This document shows, piece by piece, positions 13,349 to 24,084 of a stretch of DNA of 64,000 nucleotides (positions within the stretch are counted from its first letter, which is position 1; every line of letters begins with the position of its first letter). Made by a program: the position numbers and the translations under genes. The stretch lies in NCBI GenBank assembly GCA_019321725.1, contig CM033106.1, positions 19,194,551-19,258,550 of the forward strand. Direction: 5' to 3'. Under the pieces are notes generated by a model, which was not told where the DNA came from, ran no database searches, and saw only the letters and a program-made list of their open reading frames with translations. The DNA comes from Paulownia fortunei. Taxonomy: Eukaryota; Streptophyta; Magnoliopsida; Lamiales; Paulowniaceae.

Positions 13349-14698
13349 GTTGGAGCATGAATTTTGCAGCCAAGAATGCTGCAAAAAACATCCAAGAAGT
13401 GGAGAATCAATCTCCTAATTTTCAGCCTAAGGGGATATAAATATTCCCTCCAAATTCCATTTATATCGAATCCTTTCCTTATCCAACTTCGTTGTGTTCA
13501 CACAAGGTAATTATTCTTGTCATACAACAAAGAATACTTATTCCTTATTTAACTCTCCTCGTGTTCATACTTAGTGTTCTCACAAAGTAAATTTTCTTAT
13601 CATAAATAGATATTTCATCCCTACAAGGTAAGTCTTCCAAAGTAAGTAAAGGACTTCAACCTTAATTTAATTATGAATTAAATCTCTATTTAATTTTTAA
13701 TGGGCTTCCTACAAGCCCACAACTAATGGACCTAGACCCAATCAATTAATTAAGTTCAATTTAATTGATCCAATTAATTAAATTAATTCATCTCCTGAAT
13801 TAAATAGACCATTATAATTAATTGATTCAATTAATTAATTATTTGTTCCAACATGGCTATCTAATCCAATTAAATAATTGATTTAATTCAACACTTAAAT
13901 TATTTAAGCCCCTATTTAATTAATCACATTAATTAACTTAATATTCCCTTGGATGATTTCTTAGGCAAGAAATAGACTTATCCGAGTTTGTGTGTGACCC
14001 TTTAGGTTCACATATATGCTAGTGGTAGACTCACAACTCGTATGACTTTATTGAACAATTAGAACTATAATTATTATGACCAATTAATCAATTAATTAAT
14101 AATTTTTGGAATTAACCAATTAATTCCAAGAACCTTACCTATCTTGGTTAGCGTCTAGCAACACGCCATAAAGACCTTAACATAGGTAAAAAAGCAAACT
14201 TTTCTAATTACGAAATACTGTGCAAGTTTGGTCCTTCAGTCAACTAACCTCTCAATTGAGCCTTGGGCACGAATTGTTAGTCGAAACCTTAATAGCTCAA
14301 TTCTATGAAACTATTCCTAGTATCTTAATTCAATGATGCTAATTAGGAAACCTATTTCCTAATTGCTCATCTCAACCATGGCCATAGATTTCAGAATCAA
14401 GTACAGTAGAAATAATAGAAAATTCGCCTCTTCTACTAGATAGGTGCAGATACTCTATTGGCAACTTAGTAATTTCCATAAACGAGGATGATGCACCATT
14501 TGTGATTGATCTGCAATCAGAGGATAAATCAAAGTACATCATGTCGAGTATGAGATTATAATGGTGTCTCAAACCAAAGGGTTATATCATCCACTATTGT
14601 AACGATGGAAGCTTTCTATTCGACAATCATATTTTCTTGGGATATCCAGTTGGGGCAGTTCAATGCACTTGTTTTCCAACAATCACCAGCATACATGT

Positions 14699-14798
14699 NN
14701 NNNNNNNNNNNNNNNNNNNNNNNNNNNNNNNNNNNNNNNNNNNNNNNNNNNNNNNNNNNNNNNNNNNNNNNNNNNNNNNNNNNNNNNNNNNNNNNNNN
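14699..14798. other. Assembly gap (100 N)
   Basis: Exactly 100 N, the conventional size for a gap of unknown length. It truncates the Copia 5' LTR on its left. The sequence on its right does not continue that LTR, so real sequence is missing or a misjoin is possible. Confidence 0.98.
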
Positions 14799-14949
14799 GA
14801 ATGCTCTAGTAGTATTTACTGGAGCGAGAAAGACTATGATGATATTATTGGGAGGCTTGTAGGCAAGCTGTTCATCCGTGAATCAAACAAATTTTTGCTG
14901 CTGAGGTAATATTGATTCAATTATTATTTATATGCGATTATAAATTGCT
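14799..14949 (+). other. Unrecognised exon-like stretch right of the gap
   Basis: One frame is open from the gap to about 14906 (words YWSEKDYDD and GRLVGKLF) and is followed by GAG then GTAATA, which could be a splice donor. I do not recognise the peptide, and it does not fit the UDP-glycosyltransferase that follows. It could be a fragment of another gene or chance coding. Confidence 0.25.
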
Positions 14950-15963
14950 TACAGGCATCAAAATCGTCTTTTACTTTGTGTTCAGTACTCTTCCAATTGC
15001 ATTTCTTACTGTCCCTAGTAGGCTACCAGAATAAAAAAGGCACTTAACTATTGAAGAAGTAAAAAATCCATTTCTGTCTACGACCTCTGTAATTACTTCA
15101 ATGAAAGCCTTTGAAGCCCAGGATTTTCTCTACATATTCAAGAGTTTCGATGGTGGGCCTTGTGTCTATGATCACTTCAGGCCTCAAGGGCTGCTTAATT
15201 ATCCTTTCCAAGACTTGCAATGAAATGGAAGCTTGTTATATACAATACCTGAAATCACAGTTTAGTAAGCCGGTTCTTTTAGTCGGCCGGTGGTCCTTGA
15301 GGCCCGATAGGATCAACAGGAGGAGAAATGGGCTAACTGGTAGGCCTATTTGAGGCTAAGTCAGTCATGTACTACTCTTTTGGGAGTGAAACATTCTTGA
15401 ATAATGATCAGACAAAAGAAGTGGCATTAGGGCTAGAACTTACTGACCTACCATTCCTTCCACTCCTAAATTTTTCTACTAATGCAGATGACTCAGCTGA
15501 GCTGAAGAGGGAACTTCCAGAAGGGTTTTTGAAGAGAGTGGAGGGCAAATGAGTCATTTCAACTGGGTGGGTGCAGCAACAGCAGCAGATTCTGGCTTAC
15601 AGCAGTGTGGGGTGCTAAATTTACCATGCAGGGTTTAGTTCAGTTGTTGAGGCACTTGTGAATGATTGTCAGCTTGTTTTGCTGCCACAAAAGGGTAGCC
15701 AGTTCTTCATCATTAAGCTAGTGAGTGGGGACTCGAAGGCTGGCGTGGAGGTAAATAGGAGAGATGAGGATGGGCATTTTGGGAAAGAGGATATCAAGAG
15801 GGTTGAAACTATTATGTTTGAGGTTGATAATGAACCTGGAAAAACCATAAGAGAAAATCACAAGAAATGTAGAGACTTTTTGCATAATAAAGCTGTTCAG
15901 GACAATTTAATCAGGGATCTGATTAAGGAAATGGAGACAATTGCTGGGGTCTCAAGAACATAA
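14950..15963 (+). pseudogene. UDP-glycosyltransferase pseudogene, UGT79/91-like, N-terminus missing
   Basis: Family members transfer a sugar from a UDP-sugar to small acceptors, often the sugar of a flavonoid glycoside, in the cytosol. The visible piece covers roughly the C-terminal two-thirds of a ~455-residue enzyme. Blocks in order: GIKIVFYFVFS (about 14963), a FLYIFKSFDGGP block (15121), KTCNEME (15209), QFSKPVLLVG (15259), YSFGSETFL (15370), then the PSPG UDP-sugar box from about 15568 to 15699. Within the box are W-V-Q-Q, I-L-A-Y-S-S-V-G-C and H-A-G-F-S-S-V-x-E. The usual final Asp-Gln of the box is Ser-Gln here. A conserved NRRDEDG block and the C-terminal helix follow, ending at a stop at 15961. 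It is broken by in-frame stops near 15036, 15550 and 15618 and by frameshifts near 15170, 15285 and 15340. The region that would hold the catalytic His is absent, lost before 14950 or in the gap. It is the only recognisable host gene here. Confidence 0.85.
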
Positions 15964-17810
15964 TTAGAGGCAATGAGACATGATATTGGTTCCTAGATGT
16001 GTGCCCTGAAATAACACATTGGATCTTTTATTCAAATTGAGTATTGTGTCTTATATAATATATCACATATGCAAACCATTAATGACAAGTATATATTTAA
16101 GAAAATATTTTATATAATTGGTGTGCTTGTGTTATGTGAAATGAAAAATAAATACTAAATTATAGTTGCTAACATAAGAGATTATATTCCTTTCAAAAGT
16201 TTGGCCTGTCTTATCACTATTTTTGTGGACACAATGGCAATAGCTCTTAAACTATGTACTTGATAATAGTTAATAGTGGTACATACTCTAAGATAATTCA
16301 TGGTCAAAATGATCAAAATTCAGTTGAGAAAACCAAGTGCAATTTTAAATAGTTGGAAATTTTGTGCAGAGTAACAATTTGAAAATAATGGGTTGCAAAA
16401 GACTCTTTCTTTTTAAAATGAAATTATTCGGTACTAGTGCTTATGGAATTTTGCTAATCTTCTCTCAAGATACGACAACCACTTCTTAATATAGTAACAT
16501 TGTAAATCTCAAAAATAGCAAAAAACAAAAATATTCTTAACTCTCTTAAAATACATGAATGTGAGAAGAGAAATGCAAGGACAAGAATGAATGAAAATGC
16601 AAATGGAGTGTGCCTACTTATCATTGTAGAAAAAATTTTCTGGACTGACACAACTATTAGAAAGATGACACTGAATGAACACACATATCTGCACAATTGG
16701 CACTAATTGTAGAATGACATCTTTTGTATAGTCAGGTTATAACATTACAATTGAAAGAAAATAAATTAAAACTTTTATAAAAACACTTTAATTTATTTTG
16801 CATAAAAAATATATATATAATATTGGGCTGATAAAAACCTGAACCCTAGCCTAGGTCGAGTGATTGACTGGCCAGATATGTCCATACAGTCAACGTTGAT
16901 CGTATGGTACACGCACCAGTGATTTTAAGTCCGAACTTATTAGAATGCATATCGTCCCTTGTCTATAGACTATCGATATCTCTTAGGGCCTAATTTCAAA
17001 TATCACATTTGGACTTTGTAAAATAGTCTAAAGCTTTTTTAATTTCTAAATAGGATGGATGACTTTTTTTTTCCATCATTTTCCATTACGATAATTTACA
17101 AAATTTAATAGGCTCAGTTTTGGCTTTAATATTTCATTCACCTAAAATTGATTTTGAACAATCAAATATATTGTACTTATCCACCCATCAAGTAAATTAC
17201 ATTATACTAAAAATTCTCATATTTGTTAAATAAGAACCACTTAAATAATTGAGTAAAATTTGGTCAAAGTTCAAAACTAATTTCAACAATTCAAGCGTTT
17301 TCAATTATGACCATTACCTAGGCTAGATGACTAGTGATAGTTATAGGAAGGGGTGATCATAAAAATTTAAAACTACCTAAACCGCCCGCACCCCACTGCA
17401 CTAAACTATTTTTACCAAATTACTACATAAATCGTAGTTTAAAAATTCAATAAAATTACACCGTCTTATATGATTTGGTGGTAGTTTGGAGTTTGAATTA
17501 ACCAAACTATAGTTTTATATATGTATAGTAACATTTATTAATAATTAATACTAGTTTTAGTTTTACTAATTAACTTGTAATTGTAATATAGGTTTAAATT
17601 TCACAGAATTAACTCTTTATATGCTCATAAACTTCTCATATTCATTTATCTCAAGTTGTGATGCAAGGAGCATGTATGTTTAATTTTAATTTAAGAAGTT
17701 TAGCATTTTTTGTTTCTTTTAGAAGTGTTGGTTTATTTAATTTTTGCAAGATTGTCTTTTTCTACTTATTTTCAATTATTCACTTTTTTTTTAATTTTAG
17801 AGTATATGAA
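15964..17810. other. AT-rich intergenic DNA
   Basis: I see no gene. The stretch from about 15987 (words GTGTGCCCTGAAATAA, then TTGGATCTTTTATTC) is reminiscent of the start of plant Copia LTRs, but no partner copy is in the window. Around 17365-17500 there is a GC-richer patch and loosely repeated ACTAC/GTAGT words that could be a decayed DNA transposon end; this is not firm. Confidence 0.3.
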
Positions 17811-20800
17811 TGTCACAACCTCCCAATAACATGTATAAAATATATATATAAACAATCTATACAACACAATTTGTGCATGTATGCATGTGTATAACTTTTT
17901 TTTTCTACTCAGTTCAAGAAAATATTGATAAAAGTAAAGTGTTTTCATATCATATTATACTGTATATACATATGTAGTTATTAAACATTAACCAAGTCTA
18001 TCAAAACCATCACAAACCCAAACTCACTATCACAAAGGAGTTTTGAAAGTGATATACAGGATAAAGTTACTAATATAATACAATAACTGTAAAATAAAAA
18101 ACACAGTCCACAAAAATAGCCCAATAGGTCATCATCCAAGTACATTAATCTTTGAAAGCCTGTAGGAGCTCCACTACCAGCCAGTAAACCAGAGATCTCA
18201 AGTCTCACCATGATCACCTATAATGCATAAACTACATGAGTTAACGCTCAATAAGTAAAAATCATGCATGATAAGGGTATGATGTAAAATCTCATGCAAC
18301 TCAACTCTAAGATATGATGCTATAAATGTATCAAATTGAGTACTCATAAATCAAAGAATTTTTATAAATATTACTTCATTTATTGGGCCCTTGGCCCACC
18401 TACTATGCACCAGATAGAGCTCTGAATAACATCAATAATCACATGGCCATAAACAAATTGACTCAATCCAAGGGCCATCTCCTGGGATCACCAGAGGTCC
18501 ATCTCCTGTTTTCCCCTGGGAACCCCTGGAGTCAATAAGGGCACAATCAAGTGGTTCACCCTCTCATGACCACCACAGGCACACTCCCTATCAACCCCTG
18601 TGATCCTCTGAGAAGTAACACCCACGGTATCCCAAAATATCATATAAGCATGCCTCGCATGCCTCGGTACACTAGTAGTGGCCAACCAAAACAAGAACCT
18701 CCACTATACTCATATACCATGCATGCACATGTAAATGCTCATGAATGACAGTTCAATATGAAATCCAAGTCATCTTGCTCTCAACATGTTTCAAAAATCA
18801 CAAGACTCTCAATCAAATTTAATATCATTAACACATTAGGTATGCATGCTTCAAGACATACTATGTTCTTACATTGTAGTTGCAAATGGATCTTTACTTA
18901 CCTGTCACTTGGTTGGTGGCTTAGTCTAGATTTGTTTATTGTTCCCTTCCAATCTTAGATGTAAAATAGCCTGTAATATTACCAAACATCAAGCACCATT
19001 CCTAATTTGACAAGTTGAAAGCATAAAATATCATACTAAGACCTTAAACACCAAGCTATCTAGGTTTTACAAACTAGAACCCAATCTAGTCCCTCCAATA
19101 CCCTAATTTCTCATATTAGATACATGTAAACATCATATAATTGAAGTATTACAACTCTAATATCATGTACCAAATTTTTAACACTCAATAGCAACATGTC
19201 TAGGTTGAAATATGCTAAGTTATCAAATGGGACAGATTCACATTTTCATATCTTCTTGCTGTTCAATTTAGTTGCATGATAATTTTGACATCCCTAAGCA
19301 TATCCAATCACTCCCAAATTTTTACCACACTTATATAACATGTATATAAATGTAAAAATATCATATAATTGATAAAAATCATGGATATAGCTTCCCAAGT
19401 TCATCTCTCTTCACAACACACTGAAACAGATTGTTTTCCTACCGTGACAGTTTTGCACACTTCATGACATTAATGGTTTTGGCACCCTTAAGTACCTTCA
19501 ATCACTCCCAAATTTTCACCATACTTAGATAACATATATAAAGAGACAACCAGGTCAAATTACTACCAAAACCAATGGATTTATTGATATAAAACCAGCA
19601 CCATTCACATAGGACAGAATCTGAATTTCAAAGAAGACAGTTTTGAGCACCTCTTTAATCATCACACTATATTACAATTTATAACCTCTCTAAACTTACA
19701 TACATCACCTAGACTCATATATAAACACATATATGGTGAAATACACAGGTTTTAATCAAGTTATTATATATATATAAAGCATAAATATCAAAATCAACAA
19801 GTATACAGTTTCTGTCCCTAGTGATTTTTATTGTGATTTTGCAATTAAAAATCCTTCTTTTGTGAACTAAAAGACCACAAATAACATCCTAACATGATTA
19901 TAATCAATAATAGAATCTTTAAAAATCATAAACCCTCAAACAATTCAAGAACTTAAATCAAAACATGAATTAAAGCTCACCTATGCACAGATTTTTGATT
20001 CAACTTGCTCCTTCTTACTTCCCTTTGCTTCCTTCACTTTTTTTTTTTTTTTTTGTACTTGGAATTACTTGAGAGAAATTTCAAAACCTTTTCAATATGA
20101 AGGTTTTGAAAGTGAAATAGCTCATAAAATAGTTTTTGGTCGTGGCTTAAGGGTAGAAATGAAGAAAGGTTGAGGGGGAAGCTTGAGGTGGTAAAGCTTG
20201 AGGTGGCAAGGTTGAGGTGTCAAGTTATGGTTCAAATCTGATATTTTTCACACCTTATACAACCCTAATCTAGTGTTTATCATTACTTATTTATCTATGT
20301 ACAACCTACTTTAATCTCCATATGATCAGATAATACATTATGCCCTAATTGCTTAACCGTTCATTCGATCTCCAAATCGATCGACATTCGATTCTTAAAT
20401 AATTATCTAGTTTTCATTTTCTAAAATCACATGTACATATGAACCTTGTATTATGACACTTAAATTACATTATATGATGTCCGATATCCCAAGTATGTTA
20501 ATCTATAGATGTATACCTTTAAAATACCTCGATCAAATCGAATCGACTCATATAAGCTTACTAGTGACACCTTTAACACTTCTAAAATTATAACATACAA
20601 CCTATGAATATCCATTATATTGATCAATATATTCTTTATCTTATCTAAATATAGAATCACTTAATTAGGTTGTAAGATTTCAATCACTAATATCAAGTGA
20701 TAGCATTAGAAGTATAATGATTAAGAATGCTATAAAAGATGCGATGTAGATGGTAATACAAATTAGCATATAAGTAACATGTAGTGAATGAATCATATTG

Positions 20801-20833
20801 GTCAAATGAGTAGTGTGAGACTTAGGTATTACA
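17811..20833 (-). mobile_element. Tekay/Del-type solo LTR (copy 2)
   Basis: Same LTR family as 10361-13348 and in the same orientation: it starts TGTCACAACC on the plus strand and ends GGTATTACA. The shared tail block CATATTGGTCAAATGAGTAG lies at about 20791-20815. Flanks are ATGAA (17806-17810) and ATAAA (20834-20838), a 5-bp target duplication with one mismatch. No interior coding sequence is present. The plus-strand frames at 18551-18958 and minus-strand frames at 17981-18694 are LTR sequence, not genes. Confidence 0.78.
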
Positions 20834-20901
20834 ATAAATGAGTTAATTTTTCTTTTCAAAAAATAAAAAATGAAGAAATAATTATTTTTTTATTTTATTT
20901 T

Positions 20902-21798
20902 TGTTGGTATACAGACTATAGACAAATTAATTTATGGTCAATTAAATGATAACATGTGTAAAATAATATATTAAATATCAATTCTATATTTTTTATTTAT
21001 ATTTTGAGAATTTAATCAAATTTAATTCCTAAAGCAAATTATAAATTAATTGATATTTTAATATATTTTGGCCAATTAAATATCGCCAAGTGTCAAATCT
21101 CAATTCTTAGCAATCAAGATTGTATCTTGCAAATTATGGAAGTAAATACCAATATTTTGGTAATTCAAATCACATCTTATGATTAAGACGGTAAATGTCC
21201 ATCAAATCGTGAAAAACCAATCAAACCACGTCACTTCATCAAACAAAATGACAAGAGCTCCTACTCTACAAATATAAATAGGGGTCATCTCCAAGAAGTT
21301 AAATATAAGTTGTGAAGAAGAAACCTAAGCAAGAAAGGTGTTGGAGAATTCTCTCAATTTTAGGTGATCAAGTTCAAGGAGATCCATGGTATTCGAGGCG
21401 AAAGTCAAGGTATTCATTGTGGGGTCTACTCAAATAATAATATTTAATTCAAAATTAAATTAAACCCTCAAATTAATATTATTAAAAATTAAATTCATAT
21501 TAGAGAAGATCAAATGGTCAATATATCAAGAAGTTACCAAGTCCACTAAGTTAACATTCTTGAAGTTGTAATATTTAATTTGAAATTATGGTATTAAACC
21601 CTTAAATTAATGTTATTAAAGGACAAAATTAAATTTGGAAGAGATCAAATTAGTGATTTTATCTCTAAAATTTTAAATCCCAAAAGGATGTTGTTCTTGA
21701 GGAGAAGAATCATATGATTCATAGAGATTGTAACTACTTTTTTTATTCAATAAAATTTAATTTGTATTATTTTTCTTGTTAGTAATTTGCAGACAACA
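20902..21798 (+). repeat. 5' LTR of the Tat-lineage element
   Basis: It begins TGTTGGTATACAG and ends CAGACAACA, giving the short terminal inverted repeat TGTTG/CAACA expected of an LTR, length 897 bp. A TATA box lies at 21273-21280, in the expected middle-to-right part. It is single in the window, so the boundaries rest on the termini and on the gag start downstream, not on a pairwise match. Confidence 0.6.
21273..21280 (+). promoter_or_regulatory. TATA box of the Tat-lineage LTR
   Basis: TATAAATA followed by AGGGG and a C/T-rich start region within the LTR; a typical LTR core promoter. Inferred from sequence only. Confidence 0.5.
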
Positions 21799-21818
21799 AA
21801 ATTTGTGTTACAAATTTC

Positions 21819-21836
21819 TGACATGCCCAGTAGGAC
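21819..21836 (+). other. Putative primer-binding site of the Tat-lineage element
   Basis: The words CTGACATGCCCAGTAGGAC just after the LTR resemble the TGGCAYGCCC-type segment that follows LTRs of plant Tat elements, with a G-to-A change. The tRNA it would pair with cannot be settled by eye, and it lies about 20 bases after the LTR end as I drew it. Confidence 0.35.
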
Positions 21837-21886
21837 AATCTCTACCTCTCATCTCTTCTCTTCATCAAAAATTTTGAAGTATCACG

Positions 21887-23309
21887 ATGGCTGCTCATAA
21901 AATTACAGCGGCGAAAGTTGCAACTTCAAGTTCTTCGAATGCAATAAGTGAAAGTTTTAGTATCTTCACAAGAAGTATGCCCAATAGGCTGAGAATCTTC
22001 AGAGATGACTCCTTTACTCGAAATTACTAAGAAGGATTCACCACATCTTACCAACACCAATTAAAATGATGAGGACCTGAAGAATGATTATGCGTTATCC
22101 ACTCCTTGCTCAGCTTATGTTACTCATTTATTTTGAACATGGCACCCATCAAGGTGATAAATGCTACTACAACTTTGGAGAAGCAAATTGCAAGTTTGAC
22201 GAAGGTGATTGAGGGACTAATGAAACATGGCAAGAATAAGACTCTCAAATCACAAAGCTAATGAACAAAATCAACAATGCTGATACTAGTTGCGTAATAG
22301 GCAAACAAGTTGAAGCCTATTACGAAGTTGAGATGTCCATGAAGCAACAACCTAGTGAAAGAGAGAAGTCTTCTAAAGAGTTGCAAGTTTCATTTGATGG
22401 GTTGATTCCTGTTTACCAACTAAAGGAATTTATCATGCGGACTATTAAAGGCAAGTACGATGGAATTTCCAAATCATCTTTGACTTATGCCAAGCCATAC
22501 ACCCAAAGGATTAACAATTTGAGGATGTCAGTTAGCTACTAACCCCAAAATTTCAACAATTCGATGGCAAAGGCAACCCGAAGTAACATGTGGCTCATTT
22601 CATTGGGATATGCAATAATGATGTAATATATGTTGACTACCTAGTCAACCAATTTGTCTGATCACTAAAGGGAAATGTGTTTGATTGGTGCACGAATTTG
22701 GAGGCAAGTTCAATTAATAGTTGGGAGCAGTTGGAACATGAGTTTCTTATTTAGTTCTATAGCACTCAACAAACAGTCAACATGATTGAACTCATTTGTC
22801 AGTATGATTGAACTCACAAATTCATTCTAATGTAAAGAAGATCCTATCATCGACTACATTAATCATTTGAGGATTCTAAGCCTTAACTGTAAAGATTGAT
22901 TATGTGAGGCTTCAACTAATGATATGTGCATTCAAGGAACACATTGGGGCCATCGATACATCCTTTAAGGAATTCAACTAAGGACATTTGAAGAGTTGGC
23001 TACTCGAGCAATATGGAATTGCATATGGATGCAAGTGGAGTTGAGAGGCTACTTATCCAAGAATCTCACAAGTTTAAAGAAAGGCAAGAAACCAAAAAAG
23101 GGGGCAAATCTTTTTCCAAAACTCTAAATAAAGAATCTGTGGTGGTCAATACAATGCTTATCAAATTAAGATGAAATAGAAATAACAAAAGTGTTGAAAA
23201 AAAGGACCTATTTCAAGAAAAGGGGTAAATAAAGTTAACTTTAAAAGAGATGTAGGCAAAGCAATACCCCTTCTTTGATTTTAATGTCTCTAGAATATTC
23301 AATGACTTG
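21887..23309 (+). pseudogene. Tat-lineage gag, N-terminal and middle parts
   Basis: A start codon at 21887 follows the leader. The best frames are 22261-22542, containing a VSFDGLIPVYQLKEFI block, and later segments with FDWCTN- and Q-L-E-H-E-F-like words of the capsid domain around 22675-22745. The last plus-strand gag block is YPFFDFNVSRIF at about 23265-23300, after which the sequence continues on the other strand (see the inverted block). Several stops and frameshifts interrupt it. Confidence 0.65.
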
Positions 23310-24084
23310 TTCGGCCTTAATGAAAGGTATATCATCACTAAACACTCTTTTCACCACACCCTCAATAATAAATGAAGCATGGTGCCAAGTAAAAGGAACT
23401 ACTCCATTTTCATGTAGCCAAGGACAACCAAGAAGCATGTTATATGATGTTTTTGCATCTATGATATGAAATAGCATAATTGAGGCCATATTATCCATAA
23501 CAAATTCAACCTTATGATGTCGAGAGCCCTTTGTCCCTCTTGGTTGAAACTTTAGATCATCAAGTGGCTATTTGCAAGTTCATCCCTAGAAATTCCCAAC
23601 TCTTTCATTGTATGCAAGAGCAAGATATTAACTGCAGAGTATAGCCAGTTATGAATAATAGCCTATTATGGGGTTTGGAACAAAGTAGCAAGTCCTCATC
23701 AGTTAATATAATTGTTAAGAGATAAATATCAGTAAGAGTATGAACTTCCATCCTAGACAGACAAACTTCACAAGAGGAAACATTTTGTTCACTTGTCATG
23801 TTACATGAATGTAATTGCCATGATCAAGTCTTCGACTACCATTCCACCTAGACACATTCTCCATTATGATATCAAAAGATTTAAATGTAATAATGATAAG
23901 ATTGGTAGTCACATTACCTTCCTCAAGTGTGATATTCTCTTGACAATCCAACTACATGACTTTGTCTTTGAATATGAAACAATCATGAATTAGATGCCCC
24001 ACCAAATGATAGTATTTGCAATATTTTAGATCATTGATTCACCCAGCCTCTTCAAGTTGCTTCATTTTATGTAATTTAATGAGT
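23307..24084 (-). pseudogene. Inverted block of the Tat element: gag C-terminus (zinc knuckle) and protease
   Basis: Minus-strand translation from 24084 gives the gag C-terminal linker, then the YCKYYHLVGH...C region typical of Tat gag (about 24000-24030), then degraded sequence, then a protease-end block (FHIIDAKTSYNMLLG, PWLHENGVV, 23400-23470), ending with KAEQ at about 23307. The protein order is exactly what should lie between the plus-strand gag block ending at 23306 and the plus-strand FADAKYYL block starting at 24085. The block is therefore an inversion in place rather than a second element. It has internal stops. The plus-strand frames here are antisense. Confidence 0.75.

Larger units (their letters stand above)
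469..14698 (-). mobile_element. Copia-type LTR retrotransposon with two nested solo LTRs, right end in assembly gap
   Basis: The element reads right to left. The 3' LTR is 469-2652, the interior is 2653-9796 and the 5' LTR starts at 9797. A primer-binding site complementary to initiator-Met tRNA abuts the 5' LTR, and a purine-rich tract (seen on the minus strand) abuts the 3' LTR. The interior has, in Copia order on the minus strand, a gag CCHC knuckle, integrase, RT and RNase H remnants. Integrase before RT is diagnostic for Ty1/Copia. All frames are broken, so it is non-autonomous now. Gypsy-type and Tekay-type solo LTRs lie inside it at 5093-7577 and 10361-13348. The end of the 5' LTR is lost in the N gap, so no target-site duplication can be tested. 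Confidence 0.85.
9797..14698 (-). repeat. 5' LTR of the Copia element, split by a solo LTR and cut by an N gap
   Basis: Segments 9797-10360 and 13354-14698 together align with 469 to about 2290 of the 3' LTR. The interruption at 10361-13348 is a nested solo LTR. The last ~365 bases expected from the 3' LTR are absent because the assembly gap starts at 14699. Many substitutions separate the two LTRs, so the insertion is not recent. Confidence 0.8.

Noticed and set aside
14605..14909. Two open frames spanning the N gap
   Set aside because: They exist only because N codons count as open; the left part is LTR and the right part is unrelated.
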